The position numbers were made by a program, and so were the translations under genes. Below are positions 28,416 to 37,018 of a stretch of 64,000 nucleotides of DNA, piece by piece. Location: NCBI RefSeq assembly GCF_010725485.1, contig NZ_AP022598.1, positions 620,001-684,000 on the forward strand, in the 5' to 3' direction. The notes beneath the pieces were generated by a model that saw only the letters and a list, made by a program, of their open reading frames with translations, did no database searches and was not told the origin of the DNA. The DNA comes from Mycolicibacterium parafortuitum (GTDB lineage Bacteria > Actinomycetota > Actinomycetes > Mycobacteriales > Mycobacteriaceae). Position 1 is the first letter of the stretch, and every line of letters begins with the position of its first letter.

Positions 28416-28760
28416 TCAGCGGTCGGCGTCGGTGCGCTCCGGGGCATTCGGCAGCATCTTGAGCCCGGCCACGGAGACGATGATGCCGGTCAGGAACACC
28501 GCCTTGCCGACCGAGGCGTCCTCGTCGCCGCTGAGCATCGCGTAACCCACGGTGAGCGCGGCGCCGAGGCCGGTCCACACCGCGTACGCCGAGCCGATCG
28601 GGATGTGTTTGACGGCCCAGCCCAGCCCGGCCAGGCTGGCCAGCATCGCGACGACGAACACCGCGGTCGGCACCGGCGCGGTGAAGCCGTCGGTCTTGCC
28701 GAGCGCGGTGGCCCAGACCGCTTCCAGCACGGCGCTGCAGATCAGCACGAACCACGGCAT
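28416..28760 (-). CDS. SMR-family transporter subunit 2 (Gdx-like)
   Basis: A 114-residue four-helix small multidrug resistance protein. The first helix holds the essential glutamate in CSAVLEAVWATALG. Conserved GSAYAVWTGLGA and the KMLP tail follow. It ends 14 bp before menC and starts 1 bp after the preceding SMR gene, so the two form a paired operon. The guanidine-type riboswitch upstream supports guanidinium/proton antiport. SMR pairs often work as heterodimers in the inner membrane. Confidence 0.88.
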   Translation of the reverse strand: MPWFVLICSAVLEAVWATALGKTDGFTAPVPTAVFVVAMLASLAGLGWAVKHIPIGSAYAVWTGLGAALTVGYAMLSGDEDASVGKAVFLTGIIVSVAGLKMLPNAPERTDADR

Positions 28761-28761
28761 A

Positions 28762-29076
28762 TCAGCTCACCACCTTCAGTCCCACGACACTGCCCACCAG
28801 GACGCACAGCAGCACCACCCGGGCGGTGCTGGCGGCTTCTCTCTTGGTGGCGATCGCCCACACCACGGTCAGCGTCGCGCCGATACCGACCCAGACCGCG
28901 TATGCGGTGCCGGTGGGCAGTTCGGTCATCGCGTAGGCCAGCCCGGCCAGGCTGGCGATCATCGCGACGACGAACACCGCGGTGGGGCGCCATCGCCGGA
29001 AGTTGTCGGACATGCCGAGCGCGGTGGCCCAGACGGCTTCGAGGACGCCGCTGAGCACCAGGATCAGCCACGCCAC
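28762..29076 (-). CDS. SMR-family transporter subunit 1 (Gdx-like)
   Basis: A 104-residue four-helix transporter, first of the pair, with LSGVLEAVWATALGMSDN in helix 1 (essential Glu) and GTAYAVWVGIGA in helix 3. The GTG at 29076 has a GGAGGG site 4 nt ahead that follows the riboswitch by 3 nt. This start removes the extra upstream codons. Membership in the guanidinium-export clade is inferred mainly from the riboswitch. Quaternary-ammonium export (EmrE-like) is the alternative. Confidence 0.9.
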   Translation of the reverse strand: MAWLILVLSGVLEAVWATALGMSDNFRRWRPTAVFVVAMIASLAGLAYAMTELPTGTAYAVWVGIGATLTVVWAIATKREAASTARVVLLCVLVGSVVGLKVVS

Positions 29077-29089
29077 AAGACCCTCCTGC

Positions 29090-29133
29090 GAGTCAGTCTT
29101 GTCCTGGCGGGTACTGCTCCCTCGTCCGCCGGC
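29090..29133 (-). promoter_or_regulatory. Guanidine-III (ykkC-III type) riboswitch
   Basis: On the minus strand the RNA reads GCGG-ACGAGG-GAGCAGU-ACCCGC-CAGGACAAG-ACUGACUC. Helix P1 pairs GCGG (29129-29126) with CCGC (29110-29107). Helix P2 pairs GAGCAGU (29119-29113) with ACU-G-A-CUC (29097-29090) with one bulged A. The invariant ACGAGG and CAGGACAAG loops of the class are present. P2 ends 3 nt before the GGAGGG ribosome site (29086-29081), so ligand binding would control translation of the SMR pair. Confidence 0.85.
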
Positions 29134-29224
29134 ACCCAGCATCGGGCACCGCACCAGCCACGTTACCCATCAGTTTCGGGTTGGTCATGTCCCGGAAACA
29201 AATGGTGAGGAGAGTCTCCGCCCG

Positions 29225-30787
29225 CTAGACGGTCGCGCGGTCGCGGCCCTCCCAGTGCGGCTTGCGCAGCTCCTTCTTCAGGATCTTGCCGGTCGGGTTG
29301 CGGGGCAGTTCGTCGGCGATGTCGACGGTCTTCGGGCACTTGTAGGCGGCCAGCCGTTCCCGCGCGAACGCGATGATGTCGGCTTCGGTGACCTCACCCT
29401 CGACCACGACGACGGCCTTGACGACCTCACCCCACTTGTCGTCGGGCACGCCGATCACCGCGACCTCGACGACGGCCTCGTGCTCGGCGAGCACCCGCTC
29501 GACCTCGATCGAGTAGATGTTCTCGCCGCCCGAGATGATCATGTCCTTGAGCCGGTCCTCGACGAAGATGTAGCCACCGTCGTCGACGCGGCCGATGTCG
29601 CCGGTGCGGAACCAGCGGTCCTCGGTGACGGCCTCCGCGGTGGCTTCCGGCTTGTTGTGGTAGCCCTTCATCAATTGCGGTGAGCGGAACCACAATTCGC
29701 CCTGCTCGCCGGGCGCGACGTCCTGCAGGGTGTCCGGGTCGACGACGCGGACCTCGGCGTTGGGCACCAATGTGCCGGCGCTGGACAGTCGCTCCTCGCG
29801 GCCCGGGTCGCGGTGCGCCTCCGGCAGCAGGTGGCTGATCACGCCGCACAGCTCGGTCAGACCGTACGCCTGCATGAAATCGGTGTTGGGCCAAGCCTTC
29901 AGCGCCTGCCGCAGCAGCGGCAGCGGCATCGGTGACGCGCCGTAGGCGAACGTCTTGAGCGAGCCGAACAGCTTGACCGCGTCCTCGCCGGCTTCGAGCA
30001 CCTTGGCCAGCACCGCGGGTACCAGGAAGGTGCGGTTGGCGCCCTTGAGGATCGCGCTGGCCAACGTCATGCCGTCCACGTCGCGGGTCATCACGCTCGG
30101 GAAACCGTCGTGGATCCCGAACTGCACATAGGACGATCCGCCGACATGGAACAGCGGCATCGCCACCATGTTCTTGTCGCCCTCGTCGAACTCGAAACCC
30201 TCGTGTGCGTTCATGGTGTGCGCGATGACGTTCGCCTGGGTCAGCTCCACACCTTTGGGGCGCCCGGTGGTACCCGACGAGTACATGATGATGCACACGT
30301 CGTCGGGTTCGACGTCGGCGGAACGGTCCACCGGCGACGCGGCCGCCAGCAGCGCCTCGTACTCGTCGCCGCCCTCCGGTTTGACGGTGATCACCGTGTC
30401 GACCCGGGTCAGCTTGTCGCGGATCTTGGCGATGCCGTCGGCGAACTCGTCCCCGACGATGATCAGCTTGGCCCCGGAATCGTTGAGCACGTAGTCGAGT
30501 TCGTCGGAGGCCAGCCGGAAGTTGATGATCGCGTTTGCCGCGCCCAGCGATGCGGCGGCGAACGTCAGCTCGACACACGCCGGGTGGTTCTTGTCGAGGA
30601 ACGCGACGACGTCACCGCGGCCGATGCCTTTCTCGGTGAGCGCACCGGCCAGCCGGCGGACCCGGTCGTTCCACTGCGACCAGGTCCAGGACCGCTCGAG
30701 GTAGTCCATCGCTTCGCCGTCAGGGTTGACGGCGGCCCAGTGGGCCAGTCGCTCGTCGAGGAATCGGGGTGCGCTCAGCTCGGCCAT
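29225..30787 (-). CDS. Acyl-CoA synthetase (FadD-type AMP-binding enzyme)
   Basis: A 520-residue ANL-superfamily ligase. P-loop MYSSGTTGRPKGVELT is at about residues 165-180, AYGLTELCG at about 310, the hinge motif DRLKDMIISGGENIYS at about 400, and the C-terminal NPTGKILKKELR with the catalytic lysine. It activates a carboxylic acid through an acyl-adenylate to a CoA thioester. The acyl substrate is unknown. The ATG at 30787 is preferred; six extra codons upstream are possible. It follows a TetR gene on the same strand. Confidence 0.88.
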   Translation of the reverse strand: MAELSAPRFLDERLAHWAAVNPDGEAMDYLERSWTWSQWNDRVRRLAGALTEKGIGRGDVVAFLDKNHPACVELTFAAASLGAANAIINFRLASDELDYVLNDSGAKLIIVGDEFADGIAKIRDKLTRVDTVITVKPEGGDEYEALLAAASPVDRSADVEPDDVCIIMYSSGTTGRPKGVELTQANVIAHTMNAHEGFEFDEGDKNMVAMPLFHVGGSSYVQFGIHDGFPSVMTRDVDGMTLASAILKGANRTFLVPAVLAKVLEAGEDAVKLFGSLKTFAYGASPMPLPLLRQALKAWPNTDFMQAYGLTELCGVISHLLPEAHRDPGREERLSSAGTLVPNAEVRVVDPDTLQDVAPGEQGELWFRSPQLMKGYHNKPEATAEAVTEDRWFRTGDIGRVDDGGYIFVEDRLKDMIISGGENIYSIEVERVLAEHEAVVEVAVIGVPDDKWGEVVKAVVVVEGEVTEADIIAFARERLAAYKCPKTVDIADELPRNPTGKILKKELRKPHWEGRDRATV

Positions 30788-30838
30788 GTCTACAGAGCGT
30801 GCCACGATCTGCGCTGCGGCTGACCGGATTTGCTCAAC

Positions 30839-31426
30839 TCACCGGACGAGCGGCGCGAGGTAGGTGCGGGCGTAATGGGCGACGGCGTCGTCGTCGGTGA
30901 CGTCGAGGACGCCGGTGCCGACCTGCACCAGAGATGCGGCGAGCCGGATGTGCAGTTCGGCGACGGCGAGCAGGTCGGCGTCGGGCATCGTCGCGCCGGC
31001 CGCGCGCAGCGCCTTGGCCATCGCGGTCGCAGCGCTGACCAGGAACAGCCTCGCCTCGGCCACCATCTCCGTGGTCGCGGTGAATTCGCCGTCGAGTTGC
31101 AGGAATCGGCGCATCACCGGTTCGCCGGTGAGCAGTCGCACGCCCTCCCGGAACGCGGCGACCGCCGCCTGCTGCGGGCCGTCGTCGATCGCGACCGTCT
31201 GCAGCCGCGCCATCGCGAAGTCGAAGGTCTGCCGACCGAGCTCGGTGATCAACGCGTCGCGGCTCGGGAACCGGCGGTACAGCGTGCTGCGGCTGACGCC
31301 GGCCTGGCGTGCCACCACGTCCATGCTGAGCCTGCCGACCCCGACGAGTGCCACCTCCTCGGCGGCGGCCTTCAGGATCGCCGACTCCTGCTGGGTGGGG
31401 CTGTCGGTGTTGCGGTTTCGGCGCAT
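30839..31426 (-). CDS. TetR-family transcriptional regulator
   Basis: A 195-residue regulator. HTH at about residues 12-58: ESAILKAAAEEVALVGVGRLSM, then QAGVSRSTLYRRFPSRDALI. A C-terminal helical domain follows. It lies 3 bp after the DUF2236 gene stop, so the two are probably co-transcribed from a promoter upstream of DUF2236, and it may repress that promoter. The downstream FadD gene is 51 bp further and may be part of the unit. Confidence 0.87.
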   Translation of the reverse strand: MRRNRNTDSPTQQESAILKAAAEEVALVGVGRLSMDVVARQAGVSRSTLYRRFPSRDALITELGRQTFDFAMARLQTVAIDDGPQQAAVAAFREGVRLLTGEPVMRRFLQLDGEFTATTEMVAEARLFLVSAATAMAKALRAAGATMPDADLLAVAELHIRLAASLVQVGTGVLDVTDDDAVAHYARTYLAPLVR

Positions 31427-31429
31427 CCG

Positions 31430-32389
31430 CTACCCCGCCGGGCAGCGGCCGGCGGGCGGCGCGAACGAATCCAGCGCCACCGAGCGGTGTAGCCGCACCA
31501 ACTTCTCGTATTCGATCCTGTTCCGCGCCAACGGGATCAGTAGCACCCGGTCAGGCAGCGTGCGCCAGGCCAGCTGCAGCAGGCGCGAGTAGAGCGCGAA
31601 CTCGACGTCGTGTCGGGCTTCCCACCGGAACCCGGTCAGCTCCCGCACCCCCGGGTGCAGGATGCCGAACGAACACACCGTCAGTACCCGGCCGGCGAGC
31701 GGGCGCAGCGCGACCCAGCCCGGCGTCAGCGCCGTCCGCAGGGCGGGCGGCAGCACCAGCGTCGGCAGCGGCAGCTTCGTCAGGTCCCGGGTGACGCGGC
31801 GCAGGAACGGATTCGTCGCGAGCTCGTTGGCGACCATATCGTCGTAGTACGCGACCGCATCGGCATACGTGGCAGGCAGTTTCGCGTTCTTACCAGGTAG
31901 CTCGAGTGCGCGGAACGCCTGCAGGAGCTGCTGGTAGGCGGCCTCGCGTTCGTCGTCGTCGAGGGTGATGCCGGTGCACGGGGTGAAGGAGTTCAGCACC
32001 ACGAACAACCCGCTGACCGCGATCCAGTTCCACAGCGTGGGGTCCAGTGCGCTGTAGCGTACGTCGGCGAAGTCCCCGGTGCCGCGGCCGCGCACCTCGC
32101 GGTGCATGGTCTTGAGCCGCTGCCCCTCGGCTTCTCGGTCGGTGGCATCGCCCCAGATCGCCAGCAGCGCCGAAAAGCCGCTGCGCACTCCGCGATCGGC
32201 GAAGTTGGCGGCGAACCTGCCGGTCTTGTCGACCGCGGCCGCGACCGGCACCAGCGCGACCTCGTCGAACGCTGCGGCGCCGAAGAGACCGCCCAGCACA
32301 CTTCCGGAGTGTCTACGGAATTCGTGGAGGACCTTCGGGCGGACGTTCGTGGTGATGGAGTCGGTGGACTCCGCGGCGGTCGCGACCAT
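31430..32389 (-). CDS. DUF2236/MpaB-type oxygenase-like protein
   Basis: A 319-residue member of DUF2236, the family that includes latex-clearing-protein and MpaB oxygenases. It carries the block LHEFRRHSGSVLGGLFGAA at the N-terminus, ADRGVRSGFSALLAIWGD and the late HHD-type HDVEFALYSRLLQLAW. Metal or haem ligands are not certain by eye. The ATG at 32389 has GGGAG 6 nt upstream. The substrate is unknown. It is paired with a TetR regulator, a very common arrangement in mycobacteria. Confidence 0.8.
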   Translation of the reverse strand: MVATAAESTDSITTNVRPKVLHEFRRHSGSVLGGLFGAAAFDEVALVPVAAAVDKTGRFAANFADRGVRSGFSALLAIWGDATDREAEGQRLKTMHREVRGRGTGDFADVRYSALDPTLWNWIAVSGLFVVLNSFTPCTGITLDDDEREAAYQQLLQAFRALELPGKNAKLPATYADAVAYYDDMVANELATNPFLRRVTRDLTKLPLPTLVLPPALRTALTPGWVALRPLAGRVLTVCSFGILHPGVRELTGFRWEARHDVEFALYSRLLQLAWRTLPDRVLLIPLARNRIEYEKLVRLHRSVALDSFAPPAGRCPAG

Positions 32390-32404
32390 TGCGCCTCCCG
32401 ACAT

Positions 32405-32450
32405 CGTCGTTGAAACAAAGACTAGCTTCCTGTGTCAACATGTCAATGGC
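32405..32450 (-). promoter_or_regulatory. Candidate promoter/operator of the DUF2236-TetR pair
   Basis: Reading the minus strand, TTGACA-TG-TTGACA is a direct repeat of the -35 hexamer (around 32447-32434). It is followed after 16 bp by TAGTCT, a weak -10. The doubled TTGACA/TGTCA element resembles operators of mycobacterial TetR proteins. The remaining 88 bases to the next gene show nothing I can assign. Confidence 0.35.
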
Positions 32451-32538
32451 GGGCACGCTCGGCGAGGCCGAGGGCGCGTCGGATGCACGGCCGACACGGA
32501 GTGGCGCCGGGCAGACGCGCGCGCTCGCGGTGCCGACG

Positions 32539-33120
32539 TCAGGCGCCCTGACAGACGCCGGAGTCGCGGATCACGGTGCCGTAGACGTTGGCCGTCGCGA
32601 TGTTCGCGTTGATCACCCCGGCCGGCATCCGCTGCTTGATCTTGTCGCTGATCTGGGTGAACTGATACCACAGCCGGTAGATCGAATCACCGTGGAACAG
32701 CGGCGAATACTCGCTCTGATCGGGATAGTTGACGATGAACAGCGTATGGGCCCGCGGGTCCAGGAACGCCGCGGACTGGTCCAGGTTCGCGGCGACGATG
32801 TCGCCGGCCTCGGTGACGCCGGGGCGTGTCCAGTAGTCGCCCTGGTCGGCGAGGAAGCGCTGAAAGCCGTACACCTGATCCATCAACGGCTGGTACTGGG
32901 CGTTGATCCACTGGCACGACTCGCGTTCGGCGGTGATCATCTGCGGGGTCACCCTCGACTGCCACAGGTTGTACGGGAACGGGCGGTAGTCGGGCTGCCA
33001 GTTCGACGGGTACGGCGTGAACACCGGCAGCGTCGGGGTGGCCGGCTCGGCCTGACCCACCGGGGCGAGACCCAGCAGGCCGGCCAGTCCCAGCGCAGTC
33101 ACCACCGCCCACCGGAACAT
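32539..33120 (-). CDS. Secreted conserved protein, last gene of the mce locus
   Basis: A 193-residue exported protein. Signal peptide FRWAVVTALGLAGLLGLAPVGQA is followed by a Pro/Tyr-rich mature start (FTPYPSNWQPDYRPFPYN). The mature domain has two cysteines (ESCQWI and SGVCQGA at the end). It starts 3 bp after the DUF3298-type gene and shares strand with the mce operon, so it is probably an accessory envelope protein of the same transporter. I do not recognise a named domain with confidence. Confidence 0.72.
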   Translation of the reverse strand: MFRWAVVTALGLAGLLGLAPVGQAEPATPTLPVFTPYPSNWQPDYRPFPYNLWQSRVTPQMITAERESCQWINAQYQPLMDQVYGFQRFLADQGDYWTRPGVTEAGDIVAANLDQSAAFLDPRAHTLFIVNYPDQSEYSPLFHGDSIYRLWYQFTQISDKIKQRMPAGVINANIATANVYGTVIRDSGVCQGA

Positions 33121-33122
33121 GG

Positions 33123-33929
33123 TCAGGCGCCGCCGAATTCGGGACGCAGGACCGGTGCCAGCGCCGCGAGCGGGATACGGGCCTGCACGGTGCCGCCATC
33201 CATCGACCACTGCATCAACCCCGGGGTGAAGTCGGTCGGCCGATCCCGGCCCACCGGATAGTCCGGCATGTAGATCACCAGGTGGTCGGGCGTCAGCGCC
33301 CACGCCTTGTACGCCCCGGAGTACACCTTGTCCGGTGTCCAGCGGTCCGGGGTGAACGGATAGGTGCCGGGCTGGTGCGGCGGTGGTGCCGCATCGAGGG
33401 CCGCGATGATGAACGGACCACCCAGACGGGGGATCTCGGCAAAGTGGTCGACGCCGGGCTTGAACAGATCCGCCAGCTGCAGCTGCCGTCCGCCGGCGAA
33501 GGTGAAAGTACGGTAGGCGTCGCTGACGATCGGCGCGTTCGGATGCGCCAGGGCGTCGGTACCGACCGTGCCCGAGTACATCTCGTGGAAGACGACCGTC
33601 ATCGCGTCACCATGGTGGAAGATCTCGAACTGCTGCTCGCCGAAGCTGTCCTGCACCATCTTCTTCGCCGCGGTGCGCCAGTTGTTCATCAGGTTGGTCA
33701 GGTACTCCCGGATCACCGGGATCTCCACGAGGTCGCCGGGCAGTGCCAGCTTGATGTCGCGCGTGGCTTTGCGCTCCGACACCACCGACGTCGAACAGAA
33801 CCGCCCGTCCCACTGACCGCCCAGTTCGGCGCAGAACGTCGGAGCTGACGCCGACACCGGCGGCGCGGTGGCCATCGCGACCGTGGTCATCACTGCGACA
33901 GCACTGCTGCCGACGATCCGGCGGATCAC
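33123..33929 (-). CDS. Secreted DUF3298/RsiV-like protein of the mce locus
   Basis: A 268-residue exported protein with signal peptide VAVMTTVAMATAPPVSASA. A cysteine-bounded N-terminal module (FCAELGGQWDGRFCSTS) resembles the mannan-binding type cap of mycobacterial proteins. A DUF3298-like body follows: YRTFTFAGGRQLQLADLFKPG, then YMPDYPVGRD. The GTG at 33929 overlaps the TAG of the Mas gene by one base. Function unknown; it is translated in line with the mce operon. Confidence 0.75.
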   Translation of the reverse strand: MIRRIVGSSAVAVMTTVAMATAPPVSASAPTFCAELGGQWDGRFCSTSVVSERKATRDIKLALPGDLVEIPVIREYLTNLMNNWRTAAKKMVQDSFGEQQFEIFHHGDAMTVVFHEMYSGTVGTDALAHPNAPIVSDAYRTFTFAGGRQLQLADLFKPGVDHFAEIPRLGGPFIIAALDAAPPPHQPGTYPFTPDRWTPDKVYSGAYKAWALTPDHLVIYMPDYPVGRDRPTDFTPGLMQWSMDGGTVQARIPLAALAPVLRPEFGGA

Positions 33930-34528
33930 TAGGGGAGCTCTACTTTGCTTGCGCGCCAACGCCCGTCGGCGTACTCCATGGTCATCTTGACGCGGCTGCG
34001 GTCGATCCGCGGGTCCGGCACGTTGGTGTTGGACACCGACTGGTCGACGAACAGCAGCACCACGACCTTGTCCTTGGACGCCGACTGCACAGCCGACTCC
34101 AGCACGACACCGTGTGCGGTGGCCTTGTTGTCGATCAGCAGCTGCCGCAACTGCGCGCTGGACTGTGAGTACATGTCCTTGAATTCGCCGGTGGCCCCGT
34201 CGAGCACCGCGTCGAAGTTCTCGTCCACCTTCGCCGAGTCGATGCTCGTCAGCACCTGCGCATAGCTTTCCGCGGCGTGTCGGGCCTGCTCGCTCGCGTC
34301 GGCGATCTGGCGTTCCTGCCACAACTGCCAGCCCAGGAAGCCGACCGCACCCAGCAGCACGACGAACGCGGTGACCAGACCCGCGCGCACCGCGATGCGG
34401 CCCCGGTTCGGTGCGGCGGACTGGGTGTCACCGTCCTTGCCGAGCGCGGCCTTGATCTCCAGGTCGGACTCGGACTCGACCTCCGGCTTGTCGTCGGTGG
34501 TCTTGTCGTCGTCGGTACTCACGGACAT
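33929..34528 (-). CDS. Mce-associated membrane protein (Mas)
   Basis: A 199-residue accessory protein of Mce transporters. A charged, Asp/Glu/Lys-rich N-terminus (about 1-45) is followed by one membrane span (VRAGLVTAFVVLLGAVGFLGWQL) and a periplasmic-side SnoaL-like domain (SYAQVLTSIDSAKVDENFDAV). Mas proteins stabilise or link the Mce complex. Three ATGs in a row precede residue 4; AGGAG lies six bases before the third (34528), which is used here. Confidence 0.88.
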   Translation of the reverse strand: MSVSTDDDKTTDDKPEVESESDLEIKAALGKDGDTQSAAPNRGRIAVRAGLVTAFVVLLGAVGFLGWQLWQERQIADASEQARHAAESYAQVLTSIDSAKVDENFDAVLDGATGEFKDMYSQSSAQLRQLLIDNKATAHGVVLESAVQSASKDKVVVLLFVDQSVSNTNVPDPRIDRSRVKMTMEYADGRWRASKVELP

Positions 34529-34553
34529 CATCATCTCCTAGCGGACGTCGGGG

Positions 34554-35804
34554 TCAGCGGGGCGGCTCGATCGGTAACGTCGGGCCGCCGTAGGGCGTCG
34601 GAATCGTGTAGCGCCCCTTCGGGGTCGGGTCGGTCTGCCTGCCGAGATCAGCACCCGGCGGCGGGCCGGCGGTGTCGTCACCGGCCGGTCGTGGCGCGTT
34701 CTTGGCCCCGCGCACCAGCACACCGGGATGCTCGTCGCGGCAGTAGGTGTACATGAACGGCTCGGGGAAGTCCGCCGACGACGGCGGCAGCTTCGGGGTG
34801 CCGTAGTCGCAGGTGTAGCGCGGGTAGATCTCGGCGGTCCCCCACAGCCCGCCGTCGTGCATCGCGGCGCCGAGCGCGTCGAGCACCGAGGTGCGGTGCG
34901 CCGGGAACAGCGCGTTGAGTGCGGGCACCCGCAGGTACAGCAGCCGTGACGTGGTGGTCAGGTTGCCCAGCAGCTGCACCATCGTGTCGGAGTTGTCGGC
35001 GAACAGGTTGTCGACGTTGCCCAGCACGCCCGGGGTCTGGTCGGTGAGCCTGCGGTAGCCGTCCCGCATCGTGGTGATGCCCTCGAAGGTCTCGGCGAGA
35101 TTGTCCGACGCGACGTCGATGCCGGCGTTCTTGTCGGCGACCATCGTGAAGACCACGCGGCTGCTGCGCAGCAGCGACGACGTCTCGGGCAGCACCGAAT
35201 CCAGGGTCGACAGCAGGAACGTGCCTCCGTCGACGATGTCGGCCAGCTTCTGCGGGCCCGCGTCACTCATGCTCAGTTCCCGGCGCATGATCTCGAGCTT
35301 CTCGGTATCGGCCTGCGCCAGCGCCCCGTCGGCGTCGGCCAGCAGGGTGGCCAGGCTGACCGGCACGGTGGTGTCGCGCTGACCGATCACCGCACCGTCG
35401 GCGAGATACGGGCCGCCGTCCGCACCGGGGACGAAGTCGATGTACTGCTCGCCGGCCGGAGACAGCCCGGACACCCGCACCTCGGAGGCCTCCGGGATCT
35501 GCACGGTGGACTTCACGTTCACGATCGCGTTGACCCCGGTCGGGGTGATGTCGAGCCGCTCCACCCGGCCGATCTGCACGCCGCGCAGCGTGACGTCCTG
35601 ATTCGGCAGCAGGCCGGCGGATTCCGGCAGCTCCACGGTGAGCCGGTAACTCGACGCCAGCGGGTTCACCCGCAGCGCCCCGAACAACAGATACGCGGTG
35701 GCCACCACGAGCACCATGACCAGGCCGAGCGCCGAGAGCCACGCCCGGCGGCGGTAGCCGTACCGGACGATGCCGACGACGCGGTCGGTGGCAGCGGTGA
35801 TCAT
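34554..35804 (-). CDS. mceF: Mce protein F (lipid transporter periplasmic subunit)
   Basis: A 416-residue MCE-family protein, sixth subunit of the operon. N-terminal membrane anchor (YRRRAWLSALGLVMVLVVATAYLLFG), MCE domain about residues 40-125 (LRGVQIGRVERLDI) and a long coiled-coil region. It ends in a proline-rich tail with two CD/CR cysteine motifs (YTCDYG, YTYCRDEHPG). The ATG overlaps the MceE stop by 4 bp. Together the six MCE proteins form a channel that moves lipids or sterols across the envelope. Confidence 0.93.
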   Translation of the reverse strand: MITAATDRVVGIVRYGYRRRAWLSALGLVMVLVVATAYLLFGALRVNPLASSYRLTVELPESAGLLPNQDVTLRGVQIGRVERLDITPTGVNAIVNVKSTVQIPEASEVRVSGLSPAGEQYIDFVPGADGGPYLADGAVIGQRDTTVPVSLATLLADADGALAQADTEKLEIMRRELSMSDAGPQKLADIVDGGTFLLSTLDSVLPETSSLLRSSRVVFTMVADKNAGIDVASDNLAETFEGITTMRDGYRRLTDQTPGVLGNVDNLFADNSDTMVQLLGNLTTTSRLLYLRVPALNALFPAHRTSVLDALGAAMHDGGLWGTAEIYPRYTCDYGTPKLPPSSADFPEPFMYTYCRDEHPGVLVRGAKNAPRPAGDDTAGPPPGADLGRQTDPTPKGRYTIPTPYGGPTLPIEPPR

Positions 35805-37018
35805 CGCGGCGCCTCGGCGGGTGCGGGCGGGACGGGACCCGGTGGCGGGGCCGGAATGATCGCACCGGGCTCGGTCGGGCTCGGGATCACCGGCAGCTGC
35901 GGCACATCGGGGCCCTTGCCGACGACGCGCTCCTGCAGCCGCCACAGGGTGTACTTCAATGTGCCGACCAGCTGGTGCCAGTCGTGGCGCTTGGGTCCGT
36001 GCAGACCTGGGTCACCGGCGTAGCCGATGTCCGGGATGGAGCCGAGCACCAACCGGTCGACGCTGGCGTCCAGCGCGATCGCGTTGGAGGTCATGGTCTT
36101 GATGAACGGCGGCATCAGCCGGTTCAGCGCGTACAGCGAGGTGTCGGGGGCCACCGCGACGTCGTTCCAGGCCCGCGCCACGGTGTTCGCGTCGGCGATG
36201 ACGCTGCGTCCGCTGGTGTCGGTACCCGCGATGGACGGGAATTTGCGCAGCTGTCCGGAGATGTCGCCGAGTTGCTGCACCAGGTCGGCGATCTGGGTGG
36301 TCTGCGACGACAGCGTGTCGGTGGCCGGGCGGGCCTGCGCCATCACGTCGCTGATCACCTGGTTCTTGGCCGAGATCTCCTGGGCCAGTCGCGACGTCTC
36401 GTGCATCGCGGTCGAGATCTCCTCCGAGCGCGCGTTGAGCTTGCCGAGGGTGGTGTTCGTCTTGCTGATCAGGGTGCCGAATGCCTCACCCTGGTCACCG
36501 GTCGCCTTGCCGAGCCCGTTGATGAGGTTGGTGAAGTTGCGGACAGCGCCACCGTTGACCAGGATCGCGGCCGAGCCGAGGACCGATTCCACCGTCGCCG
36601 CCGCCGTCGTCGACTCCAGCCCGATCGTGTCGCCATCCCTGAGCAGCGGGGTGCCCGGCGCGGCATCGGCGGGCGGTTTGATCGCGACGAACACGTCACC
36701 CAGCGGTGTGGCCGAACGCAATTCGGCGGTGCTGCCCTGCGGCAGCTGCACACCGTCCATGATCCGCAGGGTGGTGACCGCGGTGTAGTTGCGGGCCACC
36801 ATGGACTCCATCTGCCCGACGTCGGCGCCTGCCAGCTTGACCTTTGCGTTCGCGGGCAGGTTCAGCGCGTTCGAGAACACCGCGGTCAGCTGGTATCCGC
36901 CGGAACCGACCCCGGGGGCCGGCAGCGGCAGGCTGGCCAGACCGTCACCGGCGCAACCGGATGCGGTCAGGCAGGCCGTCAGCGACAGTGCGGCAGCGAA
37001 TCGTCGGCGGATGGCCAT
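35801..37018 (-). CDS. mceE: Mce protein E, lipoprotein (Lpr-type)
   Basis: A 405-residue subunit, the lipoprotein member: the lipobox LTASGC places the lipidated cysteine at residue 22. The MCE domain (VFSNALNLPANAKVKLAGADVG) follows, then an extended helical region with repeated NTLSSQTTQIADL-type heptads and a proline-rich tail. It overlaps mceD by one base and mceF by 4 bp. In other Mce systems the E subunit is the only lipidated one, which holds here. Confidence 0.94.
   Translation of the reverse strand: MAIRRRFAAALSLTACLTASGCAGDGLASLPLPAPGVGSGGYQLTAVFSNALNLPANAKVKLAGADVGQMESMVARNYTAVTTLRIMDGVQLPQGSTAELRSATPLGDVFVAIKPPADAAPGTPLLRDGDTIGLESTTAAATVESVLGSAAILVNGGAVRNFTNLINGLGKATGDQGEAFGTLISKTNTTLGKLNARSEEISTAMHETSRLAQEISAKNQVISDVMAQARPATDTLSSQTTQIADLVQQLGDISGQLRKFPSIAGTDTSGRSVIADANTVARAWNDVAVAPDTSLYALNRLMPPFIKTMTSNAIALDASVDRLVLGSIPDIGYAGDPGLHGPKRHDWHQLVGTLKYTLWRLQERVVGKGPDVPQLPVIPSPTEPGAIIPAPPPGPVPPAPAEAPR

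Noticed and set aside
28416..29076. Plain quaternary-ammonium (EmrE/SugE) resistance pair
   Set aside because: The guanidine-III element upstream makes guanidinium export more likely, although the function remains unproven.
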